Below, in pieces: positions 9,001 through 19,400 of a stretch of DNA of 64,000 bases (positions are counted from its first letter, which is position 1; every line of letters starts with the position of its first letter). The stretch spans positions 806,001-870,000 of the forward strand of contig BDSL01000002.1 of NCBI GenBank assembly GCA_003116995.1, written 5' to 3'. Position numbers and translations under genes: made by a program. The notes below the pieces were generated by a model. That model did not search any database. It worked only from the letters and a program-made list of their open reading frames with translations, and was not told where the DNA came from. The DNA is from Yamagishiella unicocca. Its lineage: Eukaryota; Chlorophyta; Chlorophyceae; Chlamydomonadales; Volvocaceae.

Positions 9001-11505
9001 CGTGGATGTCCGAAAAAACCGTTTGAAACAGAAGTTTTGAGATGCATGCTGGAGAACTGGGTTGGGGATACGAAAGCCGAAGGTCGTAATATGACCTTTG
9101 GCGGCTAATCTATATCGGGAGGGGAGGGGAGGGGAGGCGAGAAGACCCGGTCACGCAACATAGGAGACGGAGGATAGGAACCAGACGGCGCTTAGTTGTG
9201 GGACACGCGTTGGAGTAAGCATGCCGGCGTACTTGCGGGTTGCCTAGGAGGCGGAGCGCGGCGGAGGGGAGGGGCAGGGAGGTGGGGCGGAGGCGGGACG
9301 CCAGCGTGCAGCCTGCGGGACGGCGGGGCCCGTTGGGGTCCAGGGAGGGAGGCGTAACCCTGTCCCCTCCCCACCACCCGCCAATGGCTTGGGCGCCCGT
9401 GCATGCACCGGGACCCCGCACGTCTCCAACCCACACTCGTCTACTCGGTACTGGTCGGCGGGGCCGTTGGGGCATAATACACGTCGCCCGGCACGTCTTG
9501 CGCCGTGGCATGAATGTTTGGTGCGGATGTGGCGCACTGAGCGCCACCAGCTGGCCAGCAGGACCGGCCCCTCCAGGAGGGCTCTCCGCCAGCCGAGTAC
9601 CCAAAGCCACACCCCATACCTCACACTCACTGACGCAAGGAGCCAGGACCCCCGCTATCCACCCCACCATCCACCCCACCACACACCCGGACACCGCCAC
9701 CCACCCCGTTCAGCCCCACCGCCCACCTCATTCATACGGCAATACTCCAGCAAGTACTCCTGAGGCCTCACTCCCCGCCAACCATCCCCTTCTCCGCCAT
9801 CGCCACTGCCGCTCGCCGCTGCCGCACGGCCGCCGTCAGCCTCGAGGCTGCCGACGCTGACGCCTGCATTGGCCTCCGCCGCTGCCTCCGCTGCTGCCTC
9901 CGCTGCTGCCTCCGCTGCTGCCTCCGCTGCCACCCGCCCCTCGTCCCCGCCGTCGCCACCGTCGCCGCTGCCGGCCCCCCCCGCCAGCTCCGCTTCCGCC
10001 GGCGCATCCTCCATCTTGCCACCCGGCAACGGCCCCACTGGACCCAGGTGATCGCTCGCCGACTCGTCCTGTGGCTCCTCCTTAACTTGAGACCTGCCGC
10101 CTGCGCCGCCGCCAGCGCTGGTGCCCGCTGCAGCTGCCGCTGGGCTATCCGCCCTCTGCGCTGCCGAGTCTGGCTGTTGCTGCTCCGCCTGCCCATGCGC
10201 CGGCTCCTCCTGCGCCGGCTGCTGCTGCTGCTCTGATGCTGCCTCATGCAGGTGTTGCTCAGCTAACTGCGGCGAGCTTTCCAGCTGGGGCGGCTGTTGT
10301 TGCGGTTGCTGTTCCTGAAGCGGGGGTTGGAGCTGCTGCTGCTGCTGCTGCGGGGCGGGCGGCGGCAGCGTGAGCGCCTCCTGGATCAGTCGGGTGATGT
10401 GCGGGTCGAGCTGCGCTATCCGCCACTCGGGGTGCCTGGACAGGGTGAGCGGAGGCGTTTACGGGTTTGCGAGGGCGCGGCGGGTCTTGCTACGATGACC
10501 CGCTTCCGACAAGGTGAAGCAGGCGCCGCGCGATTTTATGCACGACTTTACGTACGTACGTACGACGCCCGGCCACCCAGCCAGCCCTCACCGGTAACTT
10601 TCTCTTTTATCCTACGTCGTTCCCACGAGTTTCCTCGCTGCTTCCTGGTATACCCTCTCTCCCCTCTCTCCCTTCCCCCCTAGCCCTCGTCTGTTCTGAA
10701 CGGTGTTTTCGGGCATCCACGGGTCTTCCTCGAATCCCCCTAGCCCTCGCCCTCGCTCTCGCCGGCTCCCTCCCTCACTTGTCCAGTAGCGCTTTGAGCT
10801 TCGCCCGGAAGGGCGCGATGCCCGCCTCCAGCAGCAGGCCGCAGTCCTCGTCGGCGCTGTCCTCCTCAACTCCCCCGGAGCCGCCGGCGCCGTGATCGGC
10901 CCGCAGGATAGCGTTAACGGGCGGCAGGATGCTACGAAGCGGATGCCATTCGGCGCTGGCGCCGGCGGCACAGCGCGGCGTGACGACTTCTGGCCTGACG
11001 CCCAGAGCCACGTACAACCGTACTAGAGCACCCGTCTGGGGGAACTCCGCCTGCGTGTTGTGGCGGCCGGGAGAGGGTAGAGGAGGCGGGAGGAAAGGGG
11101 GCCGGGCCGGGGAACAAAGGAGGGGGGTTGGGTTGGGTTGGGTTGGGTTGGGTGCGATCTACCTGTCTATCCACATCAGGCGAAACGAGCCATCATCTGG
11201 CACCGAAGCATCTTCAAGTGTGGCGGTGGAACCGGATGCGTTCTGATTGCTGACGCTGGCCTTGCAGGTGTGCCGATGTTCCGACAATCGCTCACCTCCA
11301 GCCAATGCGCCCTGCTGATCTTGTCACCTATGTCCACTCCTAGCAGTTGCCTTACAGCTGACGCTGCCGCCACAACGTGCACATCGCTCTCGGTCGTGCT
11401 GGCAAAAGGAAACGCCCAGCTACCGCTTTCATTATGCTTGATCAGCAGTACTTCCCCTAAGCCAGGGCTGAAGATTGCAGCTCCGTATTCTCGTGCGGAC
11501 GCCAT
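6063..11505 (-). CDS. Degenerate DCP2-like Nudix protein with two dsRNA-binding domains
   Basis: Exons, 5' to 3': 11505-11296, 11242-11163, 11050-10779, 10435-9727, 8893-8753, 8399-8340, 8152-7970, 7745-7545, 7162-6949, 6800-6649, 6515-6363, 6137-6063 (TGA), about 815 residues. Exons 1-3 resemble the DCP2 decapping Nudix fold: GAAIFSPGLGEVLLIKHN, then SWAFPF where DCP2 has SWGFPKGK, and VRLYVALGV with AEWHPL where DCP2 has RLYIIPGV and EW. The catalytic Nudix box (REXXEE) is replaced by AVRQLLG, so hydrolysis is unlikely. Exon 4 is Q-rich and acidic. dsRBD1 (residues ~410-500) begins EYLLEYCRMNELPEPCYSLV and ends in the helix ERLAGDRVAASLAAALAAIL. A charged coiled coil (EALLREMDKKRQRLVAEAAE) and an NLS-like KRPRED follow. 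dsRBD2 (~733-812) begins ELKELCDRKRWPQPQY and ends NRKRAKEAAAAAALAQL. All junctions keep phase except exon 2 to exon 3. The exon 10 donor is GTGCCG, which is weak. Likely role: a nuclear dsRNA-binding cofactor, perhaps in small-RNA or decay pathways (inference). Confidence 0.75.
6327..6365. repeat. 20-bp tandem duplication copying a 5' splice site
   Basis: The motif CCGGCCGCAACCCACCTG occurs twice with a 20-base period. On the minus strand each copy contains CAG|GTGGGTTGCGG, so the exon 11 donor of the Nudix/dsRBD gene has a duplicate 20 bases downstream in the intron. Use of the second donor would shift the frame before the last dsRBD helix. Confidence 0.8.
8490..8637. repeat. GCAGCC-type hexanucleotide microsatellite
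   Basis: A run of CAGCCG/CAGCCA and GTAGCCGCAGCC units lies in the intron between exons 5 (8893-8753) and 6 (8399-8340) of the Nudix/dsRBD gene. It is open in several frames and gives spurious Arg-Ser and Ala ORFs. Confidence 0.85.
8989..9041 (+). repeat. Dispersed intronic repeat, copy 1
   Basis: The sequence around CCCGTGGATGTCCGAAAAAA is shared with copies at 10691-10734 and 17653-17705 (minus). The shared core runs from TCGAGG through CCCGTGGATG and CGAAAAAACCGTTT to GTTTTGAG. This copy lies in intron 4 of the Nudix/dsRBD gene, in the orientation opposite to the gene. Confidence 0.75.
10691..10734 (-). repeat. Dispersed intronic repeat, copy 2
   Basis: This minus-strand copy has the TCGAGGAAGACCCGTGGATG core and the GAAAACACCGTTCAGAACAG end. 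It lies in intron 3 of the Nudix/dsRBD gene, in the same orientation as the gene. Confidence 0.75.
11124..11155. repeat. GGTTG pentanucleotide repeat
   Basis: Five to six GGTTG units sit just inside the donor of intron 2 of the Nudix/dsRBD gene. The unit differs from the TTTTAGGG algal telomere repeat, so this is a simple microsatellite. Confidence 0.8.
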
Positions 11506-13017
11506 CGGCGACAAGCGTCCGGAAATGAGTGAATTGAATTGCTATAAGTGCCTCACGCCTCTTCAATCCAGCTAGTTTGGGAGGAGCAAGACATCGAGAT
11601 GTTGTGCGTTTGTAAAAGTTAAATCATGGCAACCTTCGGCGTCTTTGTCACCTTGACGTTAACGACCGCAACGCACTCGGCGCGGCCATTCGCTGAAAAG
11701 CAATTGGATATTGATATTGGATATTGAATAAGGGTACAACAGGCAAGAGCCGCATGTCATGAGGGCATATGGTTCAGTGCGAACACTCAGGACCGACCCA
11801 CCGATCCGCATAAAGACGGTTAGAAATGGGGTGTGTTCACACAGGTAATGGTCTGATAGGAAATGTTGAGATCTGCGTCTGATCGAACCATTATGCTGGC
11901 GCTCGATGGTTCCCGTCCTCGGGGTATGCTCAGATCTGCGAGGCCTGCATAGGACATCCAGCCAGATAGCGGGATGCCCCCATGGTGCAAGACGTCACCT
12001 TGTGCGTTCCCGACGCTCTGCCAAAAAAGATTAATGTCACCCGATCCCATTTCTTCCGTTCTCGCCAGTTGGTTCCGACCTTGTGGTACGTGCCCATTCA
12101 GGGCCATCCCTATCGACCCCCTCTCCAGCCACGTTGCTATCGCCATGACACTACAAATGCACGACAACCACCGGCCCTCCCTTTCCTCTGGCCGGCAATG
12201 CTCAACGTCGCCGCTAGCTGAACGTGCCGCCCACCGCCATTGCGGCCACCAGGACGTCCCCACACCTCGAGCATCTGGCACCAGGCTGCCCCTCCTTGCC
12301 GCGTGTACAAACATGCTTCAATGGAGCCGCTTCACGGCTGCAAGAGGTAACTCAACACATACTCGTTGTGCTTATATGCTCACAGCACATCACACCAAAT
12401 GCCACGCCAGCACCAACGCATCCATGTTCTGCGAGCTGACGACGACCGCCGCGGCCGCAACGCCGGTTTGCACCTGCACGGCGGCGACCTCAGCGCTGCC
12501 GTACCACGCCCGCAGCCGTCCTCGTTCGCCCTCCACGCTCGCACCGCAACGGCATGGCGTGTGCCACACCGCCACTGACACGTAGGTCAGGCGCTACAGT
12601 CACGCTGGGCCCTACTGAACCAGCGCTCCGGCACCGCCAAAAGTTCAGGGACTACCTTCTCGGCCGTCCTTCCCGATTCGTTCCGTACCCGTCCGTAACA
12701 TTCTGCCCAGCACCAGCGCAGCCCCGATGCGGAGCCACACGTACAGACCCGCAGGGAACTGATACATTCGCCCGACACTCCATCGTGTTCACGACCTCCC
12801 CTGCTCCCGCAGGCGAACGTATAACAGCGAATACAACGGAAAATGGTTTCTCTTACGACACAGCTTTTCCTTCATTGACGTAGAATGCCGTTGTTCTTCC
12901 TAGACTACATTCCCAAGAGCAGCACTCCGCGAGTCGGGACGCGCGGATGCCTGCGGCTGGGATTATGCCACCGCATGCTGTGACGCACCGCGGCGCACAA
13001 ATTCGAGGTCACAGCGC
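11506..13017. other. Intergenic: promoter of the Nudix/dsRBD gene and 3' UTR of the YVPPHLR gene
   Basis: Two minus-strand genes lie head to tail with this 1.5-kb gap between them. The largest ORF inside (11820-12314, minus) has no domain-like features and no splice partners. Around 11690-11740 the sequence is AT-richer and contains a short ATTGGATATTGATATTGGAT duplication. Confidence 0.4.
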
Positions 13018-16000
13018 TTAGGGGTTGGCAGTGCTGCTGCCGCCCGCAAAGTAAGGGCCGTAAGGGTTGGGTGGTGGTGCCATACCACCAGATGGGTGGT
13101 ACGGCTGTAGCGGCTGCTGCAATGGCATGGGCTGTGGAATGCCGCCAGCGGCAGGAACACCGTACAGCGCCGGCGGCATTGCCCCGCCGCCAGTCACGGT
13201 CAAAGCAGGACCAAATTGAAAGAACATCTGCTGCTGCTGCGGTGGCGGCCGCTGCTGCTGCGTTGCCGCCATGTATGGTTGCCAAAACACCGGCTGCACC
13301 GGGTTCGGCCTCGCGAGCGGCCCGGGTGGCAGCGAGGCCCCAGAGAAGTGCTGGAACGCACCGTGTTGCTGCCCCGGCAGTGCAGCCAGCGCGGGCGCAT
13401 GCAGCGGCTGCCAGCCAGCCGACGGCGACGGGGCAGCGGCGCCCCGGCTGGTGGTGCTGCCGTACATGCCGTGTAGGGCCCCTCCACCGCTGGTAGGTTG
13501 AGCTGCCGGCACACAGAGCGACATGAACTCACCGATGTCGTTGTCGGTGTCGCCGTCGCCGCCCATGTTGGCTGCGGCGCTGCCACCAGCTGCTCCCGCG
13601 CCGCCCGCTGATTCCGTGTAGGGCGCCGCATACTGCTGCTGCAGCGGGACACCCGCGAATCGCATCGGCATCGGCACCGACCTCGGCACCGGGACAGGCT
13701 CCGGGACAGGCACAGGCACTGGCTCAGGCACTGGCATCGGGATGGGGACCGCCTGGGGCTGGGCCGGCAGCTGCTGCGCCCGCGGCATACCCAGAGGTCG
13801 CTGCTGCAGCTGCAGGTGGGGCTGCGGCGGGCGCACCATGGGCAGGGGAACTGGGACGGGGCAGACCTGCTCCTCATGACGCTGCGGCGGCGACGGCGAC
13901 GTTGGCAGCGGCGTCGGCGGCAGCTGAGGGGACGCGGAGGCGTGCGGAGGTGTTGGTGCCACGACTGCGGCCCCACCTTCGGCGGGCGTCTGCTGCTCCA
14001 GTCCCTCTGCCTGCTCCGCCTCCTCCGCCTGCTCCGCCTCCTCCGCCTGCTCGGCCTCCCCGCCAGGGAGCCTCAGGTGTGGGGGCACATACACGCCGTT
14101 GCGCGACTTTGCGGCCATGGACGTCACCACCGTTGCCCGGTCCGGCAGGTGAAGGGCTGGGCTGGTCGCGAGCGCACCCTCGCCGTCGTGGAAGGCGAAG
14201 CCGGCCGCCTCGTCGTCCAGGTGGTCTGGAAGCTTCGGCAGCGGCCGGGAGTCCCGCCGCCCGACCGCAGGAACCGCCGCTGTGCAAAATATCGGGGCGC
14301 GGAAGATCCGCTCACTGCCCACCGTCGACTGCTGGTGCTGGTCCTGCTGGTGGTGGTGGTGATGCGGCCCGCGCGTCACGCTCTGCAGGCTCGGTCCAGC
14401 ATTCGACGCTCGGCACGGCATATGCTGCGCCGGCCCAGCAACTGACGGTCCTGCCGCCGCTGCCTGGTCAGCCGCATCAACCTCATCAGCCCAGTTCAGC
14501 TTGCCGCTACGTGCCCCACCGAGCGGCGCTGCCGCGGCAGTCGCGGTGGCGGCCGCCGCTCCCAGTGCACCGGAAAGTGAGCCCCGACCCGCCAAACCGA
14601 CAGCAGCAGCCGCGTTAGCACCACCGGCCGCTGCTGCCACGCCGGCTGAGCCGCTGGTCCCCTTGCTGCCGGCCCTCTTCGCCTTTCCGCTGCCGTGCGA
14701 CTCCATTTTGGCGTCGAGTTCGTTCGGGTCTCCCTCATATTGCGCCAGCAGCTCAAAGCCAGCCCGGGCGCCGCCCCCGAGTGCGCCGCCCCCCGCGACA
14801 GCGGTTCCGGAGCTTTGGGACCGGCCGGCGCCCCGCAGCCGATTCACCGCTGCTGCCAGCTGCACCTCGTGGCAGCTGTGGCACCTCGTGCAACTCGGGC
14901 CATCCTGCAAACCGAGTTTGGAGCGAGTGAAGGGGCTCAGGCGAGGGCTCAGGCGAGGGATCTTGCACGCCGGCGAGCGCGCCGGGGATGTTTCCTTTTG
15001 CAGGGCGGAGTCGAGCTTAGTGTGCGCCACCGTTGGTTTGGTGGCATCACATCTGTGCATGCGAAAGGGTGGAGGGCTGCGCTGCGGTGCTGCGATGGCA
15101 AGGCTCTTGCGAGCGTTTGGGAGTGAGCAGTTGCCACATGCGGTCACGTGGTCCACGGCCTGTGCCGCTCCATCACCACCTCGCATCCCCGCGACATTCG
15201 GCGGCCCACGCATCCTGCCCCCAGAGAACGCGCCCAACCTATCATGGCCGCGCCTCCCGCGTCACCCACGTCAAACTCACCGAGCAGAAACTCATGTAGA
15301 ACGGCCACTCCTCCGCGCGCAGCTGCTTGGAAGCATGTACAGCGGCGTCGCGCGAGACCCGTCCTCCCTCTGTTGCCGCCCCGTCGGTTGACCCCGTTCC
15401 GCCGTCCTCGCTGTCCGCCGTCGACGACCTTTCATCGGCCGCACCGCTGTTGGCTTCATCAGGTGCCTCCTGGTGAAGAAACCTCCGGCCCTGACCGCAA
15501 CGACACAGACGTGATGATTACTGGCGGAGCAGAAATGGCGTGTACGGCTCTGCCTGGGTCAGGCGTTCCTGACAACAGTCCGTTCGCAGAGGGCCCCCGC
15601 GCCCCTCCACCGCGCACTGCACCCGCCACCACCGCATGCCCCAGACACCACCGCATGCCCCAGACACCACCGCATGCCCCAGACACCACCGCATGCCCCA
15701 GACACCACCGCATGCCCCAGACACCACCGCATGCCCCAGACACCACCGCATGCCCCAGACACCACCGCATGCCCCAGACACCATCGCATGCCCCAGACAC
15801 CACCCACCGCAATCGCCTCCGCTGCGGCCACCGCCGCCGCCACCGTCGTCAGCTCCTTCTCATCCTCCTCCAACACCGTCGCCACCATCTCCGACAAACC
15901 CGTGCGCCACAAGTCGGGCTGCGACAGCTTGTTCACCAGGGTGACGCAGGGCTGCGGCTGGAGCTGTTCGCACTGCCTTGCGCCAGTGAGAGCGACCGGG

Positions 16001-16083
16001 CGAGCAGCGTTGAATACGGGCGCCGCCACGCAGTCTGCGTTGCCTTGGTCCAGGCTTGGCCTGAGGGTGAACCAAGAGTGCAT
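13018..16083 (-). CDS. Low-complexity protein with YVPPHLR motif, probable RNA/translation factor
   Basis: There are three exons in phase: 16083-15808, 15469-15281 and 14904-13018 (TAA), giving about 783 residues. Exon 1 starts MHSWFTLRPSLDQ and holds an acidic helical stretch. Exon 2 is Asp/Ser/Gly-rich and ends WPFYMSFCS. Exon 3 opens with a Cys/His cluster, C-T-R-C-H-S-C-H (residues ~160-167), which could bind a metal or just be a short Cys motif. Further on are a KLNWADEVD motif, then NGVYVPPHLR at about residues 424-431, an EQAEEA repeat, a Pro-Val-Glu repeat and a Gln/Pro/Gly-rich C-terminus. YVPPHLR is known from DDX3-type helicases and other mRNA-associated proteins; NWADE-type motifs also occur in translation factors. 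No helicase or RRM core is present. The RNA link is an inference from short motifs. Intron 1 contains a 19-bp minisatellite. Confidence 0.65.
15629..15803. repeat. 19-bp minisatellite, about 9 copies
   Basis: The unit is CCACCGCATGCCCCAGACA, repeated nine times nearly perfectly, with a single T variant in the last copy. It sits in intron 1 of the YVPPHLR gene, close to the donor. The period of 19 keeps all frames open, so it creates false ORFs on both strands. Confidence 0.95.
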
Positions 16084-16461
16084 CACGTAACAAGATGCAT
16101 TACGTAATAAAGACGAGGTGGGAGTGCAAGTTATTGGGGTGTTTGCGGGCGATGTGATGTGGCGGAAAGCGGTAGCGCAAAGGGCTTGTCGTGTATGTGC
16201 TACCGCACATGCGGCTGACGGGGTGCCGACAATGCATGAAGGGAGCGGCACCCGTTGATAGGTGTAAAGGCAAGATGACGCTAGATGGGGCGACAACCTA
16301 AACCCAAGAGTAGTGCGCTCGTCGCAGAGGGCGTTAAAGTGCCGAGGCGACGCCTCCCGAAGCGGAAAGCCGACCCTCAACTCTTTCAGCGCCCCACACC
16401 CCTACACACGCCCCTGGTTTTCCTCGACGCCCTTAAGCATCCCTCCTCTTGCCACCCCGCC
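16084..16461. other. Short intergenic gap between two minus-strand genes
   Basis: This gap holds the 3' UTR of the upstream gene (stop near 16462) and the promoter of the YVPPHLR gene. I see no clear TATA box or other site. A partial copy of the dispersed repeat lies at 16411-16433. Confidence 0.4.
16411..16433 (-). repeat. Possible partial copy of the dispersed intronic repeat
   Basis: On the minus strand GGGCGTCGAGGAAAACC matches the left end of the repeat at 17653-17705 and then diverges. It is a weak partial match. Confidence 0.35.
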
Positions 16462-19400
16462 TCAGGACTCGGACACACTTTGCATAGCGCTACCCCCAGC
16501 CTGCGCATCCCGCTGCGGCACCCGCCCTCGCACCTCCACACGTGCCCGAACGGGCAGCTGCTCCTGCCGCCTCCGTCCCAGCTCGGCGGGGCCCCCGTCC
16601 TGGGCGCTGGGCTGCACCAGGGGCTGCTGCACCGCAGGCACCGCAGCAGCGGAGCCAGCGACGCGGGGATGACGACAGCGGCATCAGCCGAGCCGCCGGC
16701 TGCGCCTGCTGCTCGCCTGGCGCTGGCGCCTCCGCCGCCGCTACCCTTGCCCGCATGCGCCCTATCCTCCTCCCCACCCTCCTCGCCGCCTTCCTGGCCG
16801 GCGCCGCCAGTCCCACCCCCGCTGCAGACCGCCCCGCCGCCGGGGCCCTCATCGTCGCCGCCACCGAGGGCCGCCGCCATGGCAGCTCGCGCAACTGCCT
16901 GCGGCAGCCCCACCGCTTCCACTGCCAGCTGCAGCGCACCTCGCAGGTCGGGGTCGCCGTGCGCGTCCAGGGGGGTCCGCGGCAGCCGGGCCAGCCAGCC
17001 CACCTGGCCATCGCCCTTCATGCCGGCGGTGATGTTTTCAAGAAACGCCCTGTGCGCGAGAGGAAAGTTGCAGCGGGTGTGAAGCGGTTTTAGGGCGGTC
17101 CAAGCGTGGTCACGGATGTGGCTGTAGGGCTTCGAACTGCGCTGGTTAGCACGAGAGCCTTCAAGACGCGTTGGCGTACCATCAAGATCCCGATGGGTGT
17201 GGCGTACGCACGCCGAGCCCATCATACAGGCTACCTGCCCTGTCGCGACTCCCTGCCCACCTGTACTGATCCAAGTGCCAGGCCAGCGTTTCCGCCTCGC
17301 AGAGCATGTCCCGAACGCCCTTGGCGCTCAGCGGTATGCAGCACAGGTGGTTCACGTCGCCGGCGTTGCTGACTGAGCTAGTCTCGGAGGCCAGCCCTTC
17401 GCCGGCGACGTTGAGTCGAGTGCCGGCGTCCTGGTCCGCAAATTCCTGAAGATAGTTGCATCGCGGTTGGGCACCCGAAGGGGAGGCGTAGCCATGTAGC
17501 ACGACTGCGAACCACCACCCAATAACCTCGCTTGCCCTGCTCCAATCCGCGACAGCCCCGTCTTTTATGCAGCTCTCAATACAGCTGCCTGCCTGCTATC
17601 TCACACATCCCGCCACCAGCCTCGCCTGGGACCCCTCCCCCCCCCCACGTGCCTCAAAACGCCTGTTCTAAACGGTTTTTTCGGGCATCCACGGGTCTTC
17701 CTCGACGCCCCACGCGCCTCGGCGGTGGCGCCGCTCGCCCCCCACCCAGCTCCCCCGTTGGGCCCCACACTCACCACCCGCAGCCGCAGCACCAGCGCGT
17801 TGCCGTACACCTCGTATCCCAGCAGCGCCGTCAGCACTGGGTTTAGGGTCAACCACCGCTTCTGGCGCCCCACACCGCTGGACCGTCCGGCGAGCGACCC
17901 CTTGCTGACCCTGACCACCACGGCGGTGTAGTCGCGCCAGGTAACCATGGCGAAAAGATCATCTGGTGACGGGGTGAATTGGTGGCCGGGTGAATTGGTG
18001 GCGGGGTGGAGTGGTGGCAGGGTGGCGGGGTGGAGTGGTGGCGGGGTGAACTGGTGGTGGGGTGGAGTGGTGGCAGGGAGGAAGTGGTGGTGGGGCGAAA
18101 GTTGTGGCGAGGAGGAAGTGGTGGTGGGGCGAAAGTGGTGGCAGTGAGGAAGTGGTGGCGGCGGGGTTCGTGGACGGCCAAAAGGAAAGGACGTCATGCT
18201 CGCGGACGCATCAGTTGCCGTCTCGAGGGCATCGCGGCAGGGAGGGGCGTGGGGGCATGCCCACCAGCAGTGAGGTCACTGGGCGGATCACAGAATCCAC
18301 CTGACACCAACGGAAAAGAGTTGGGTGCAGCCCCCGCCACGGGTACCTCCAACAACTACGTTCCCATACAGCACGCGGTGGAAGCGGCTTGCAGCGCCAC
18401 ATGAGGCGCAGGTCGGGAGCACTCGGGGACGCAGTAGCTGGATGTCGGGGTGCGCAACGCATGGGGCTGCGGCGCGCAACATGCCCGAGTTGCTCCTGAC
18501 ACGTCACGGCCGGCTCACCCTCTCCCATCTGCTTGCGCCGCTCCTGCATCCACCAAGCCAAATCAAAGCCGTAGATAGCCTGGAAGAGCTCCGGCTCGCG
18601 GTGAAACGCGGACTCCAGGGCACGGCACAAGGCGGCCTGCGAGTTGTGGCCCGGGTCACGGCCCACACACACATGCAGTCAGTCGGGACACACGAGGTTG
18701 CACAGTCGATCACTCGCTTCTGCGTGCACATCAGCAATGTCCCTCTCCAATGATAGGTGCGAAGCACTGCCGGGAGGACTGCAGGCTATGTGGGACTGCA
18801 TGCTATGTGGCAATACGCACTGCTCTACACCATTCCATGCGCCAGAGGTACACAAGCCAGGTGGAAGCGAAGGTTCCCGCCCTCCCCATTTGGGCTCGGT
18901 ATTCGGATGTAGGGGGTGTAGCAACTGGCCCCTCCACGCAACCCGATTTCCACCCACCTTCGTTGCGGTCCCATTTCCGAGCTTGAACAACAGAGGGTTG
19001 ACCTCCAGAGATTGCGGCCGCAGAGGCGGCCGCGGGGGCCTAGCAGGCTGTTGCGCCGCCATCGGCTCCTGCTGCTGCTGCGGCTGCGGCAGAGGAGCTC
19101 GTCCGGGCCGCGCCTGCTCTTCCTGCTGTCGCGGAGGCGGGCGTTGGTCCGACTGCCAGGCGGCCATGCCATGCGGCACGTATATCTGTCCGACAGGCCA
19201 ACTGTACTGTGCCACGTAGCCGTAGCCGTCGCCATAGCAGTAGGGGCCGTGCTGATGGCCGTATTGACCGTCATCGCCCTCTGCGAGTTGAAGGTACCGC
19301 AGGTCGGAGAAGCCGGGTGCGGTCATGACAGGGGCCCGCAGTGGCTGGGCCCATGTCGGGGTCGCAGCAGCGCCCGCAGACTGGACGTGAGCCGCTGTGG

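Noticed and set aside
11124..11155. GGTTG run as an interstitial telomere
   Set aside because: The unit does not match TTTTAGGG or TTTAGGG; it is a simple pentamer repeat.
13018..15237. Single-exon gene of 739 codons starting at a TTG near 15237
   Set aside because: The part upstream of 14904 lacks an ATG and is better explained as intron; an acceptor at 14905 joins in phase to two upstream exons with a proper ATG.
15148..16107. Plus and minus ORFs reading PQTPPHAPDTTACPRHHRM-type repeats
   Set aside because: Artefact of the 19-bp minisatellite in intron 1 of the YVPPHLR gene.
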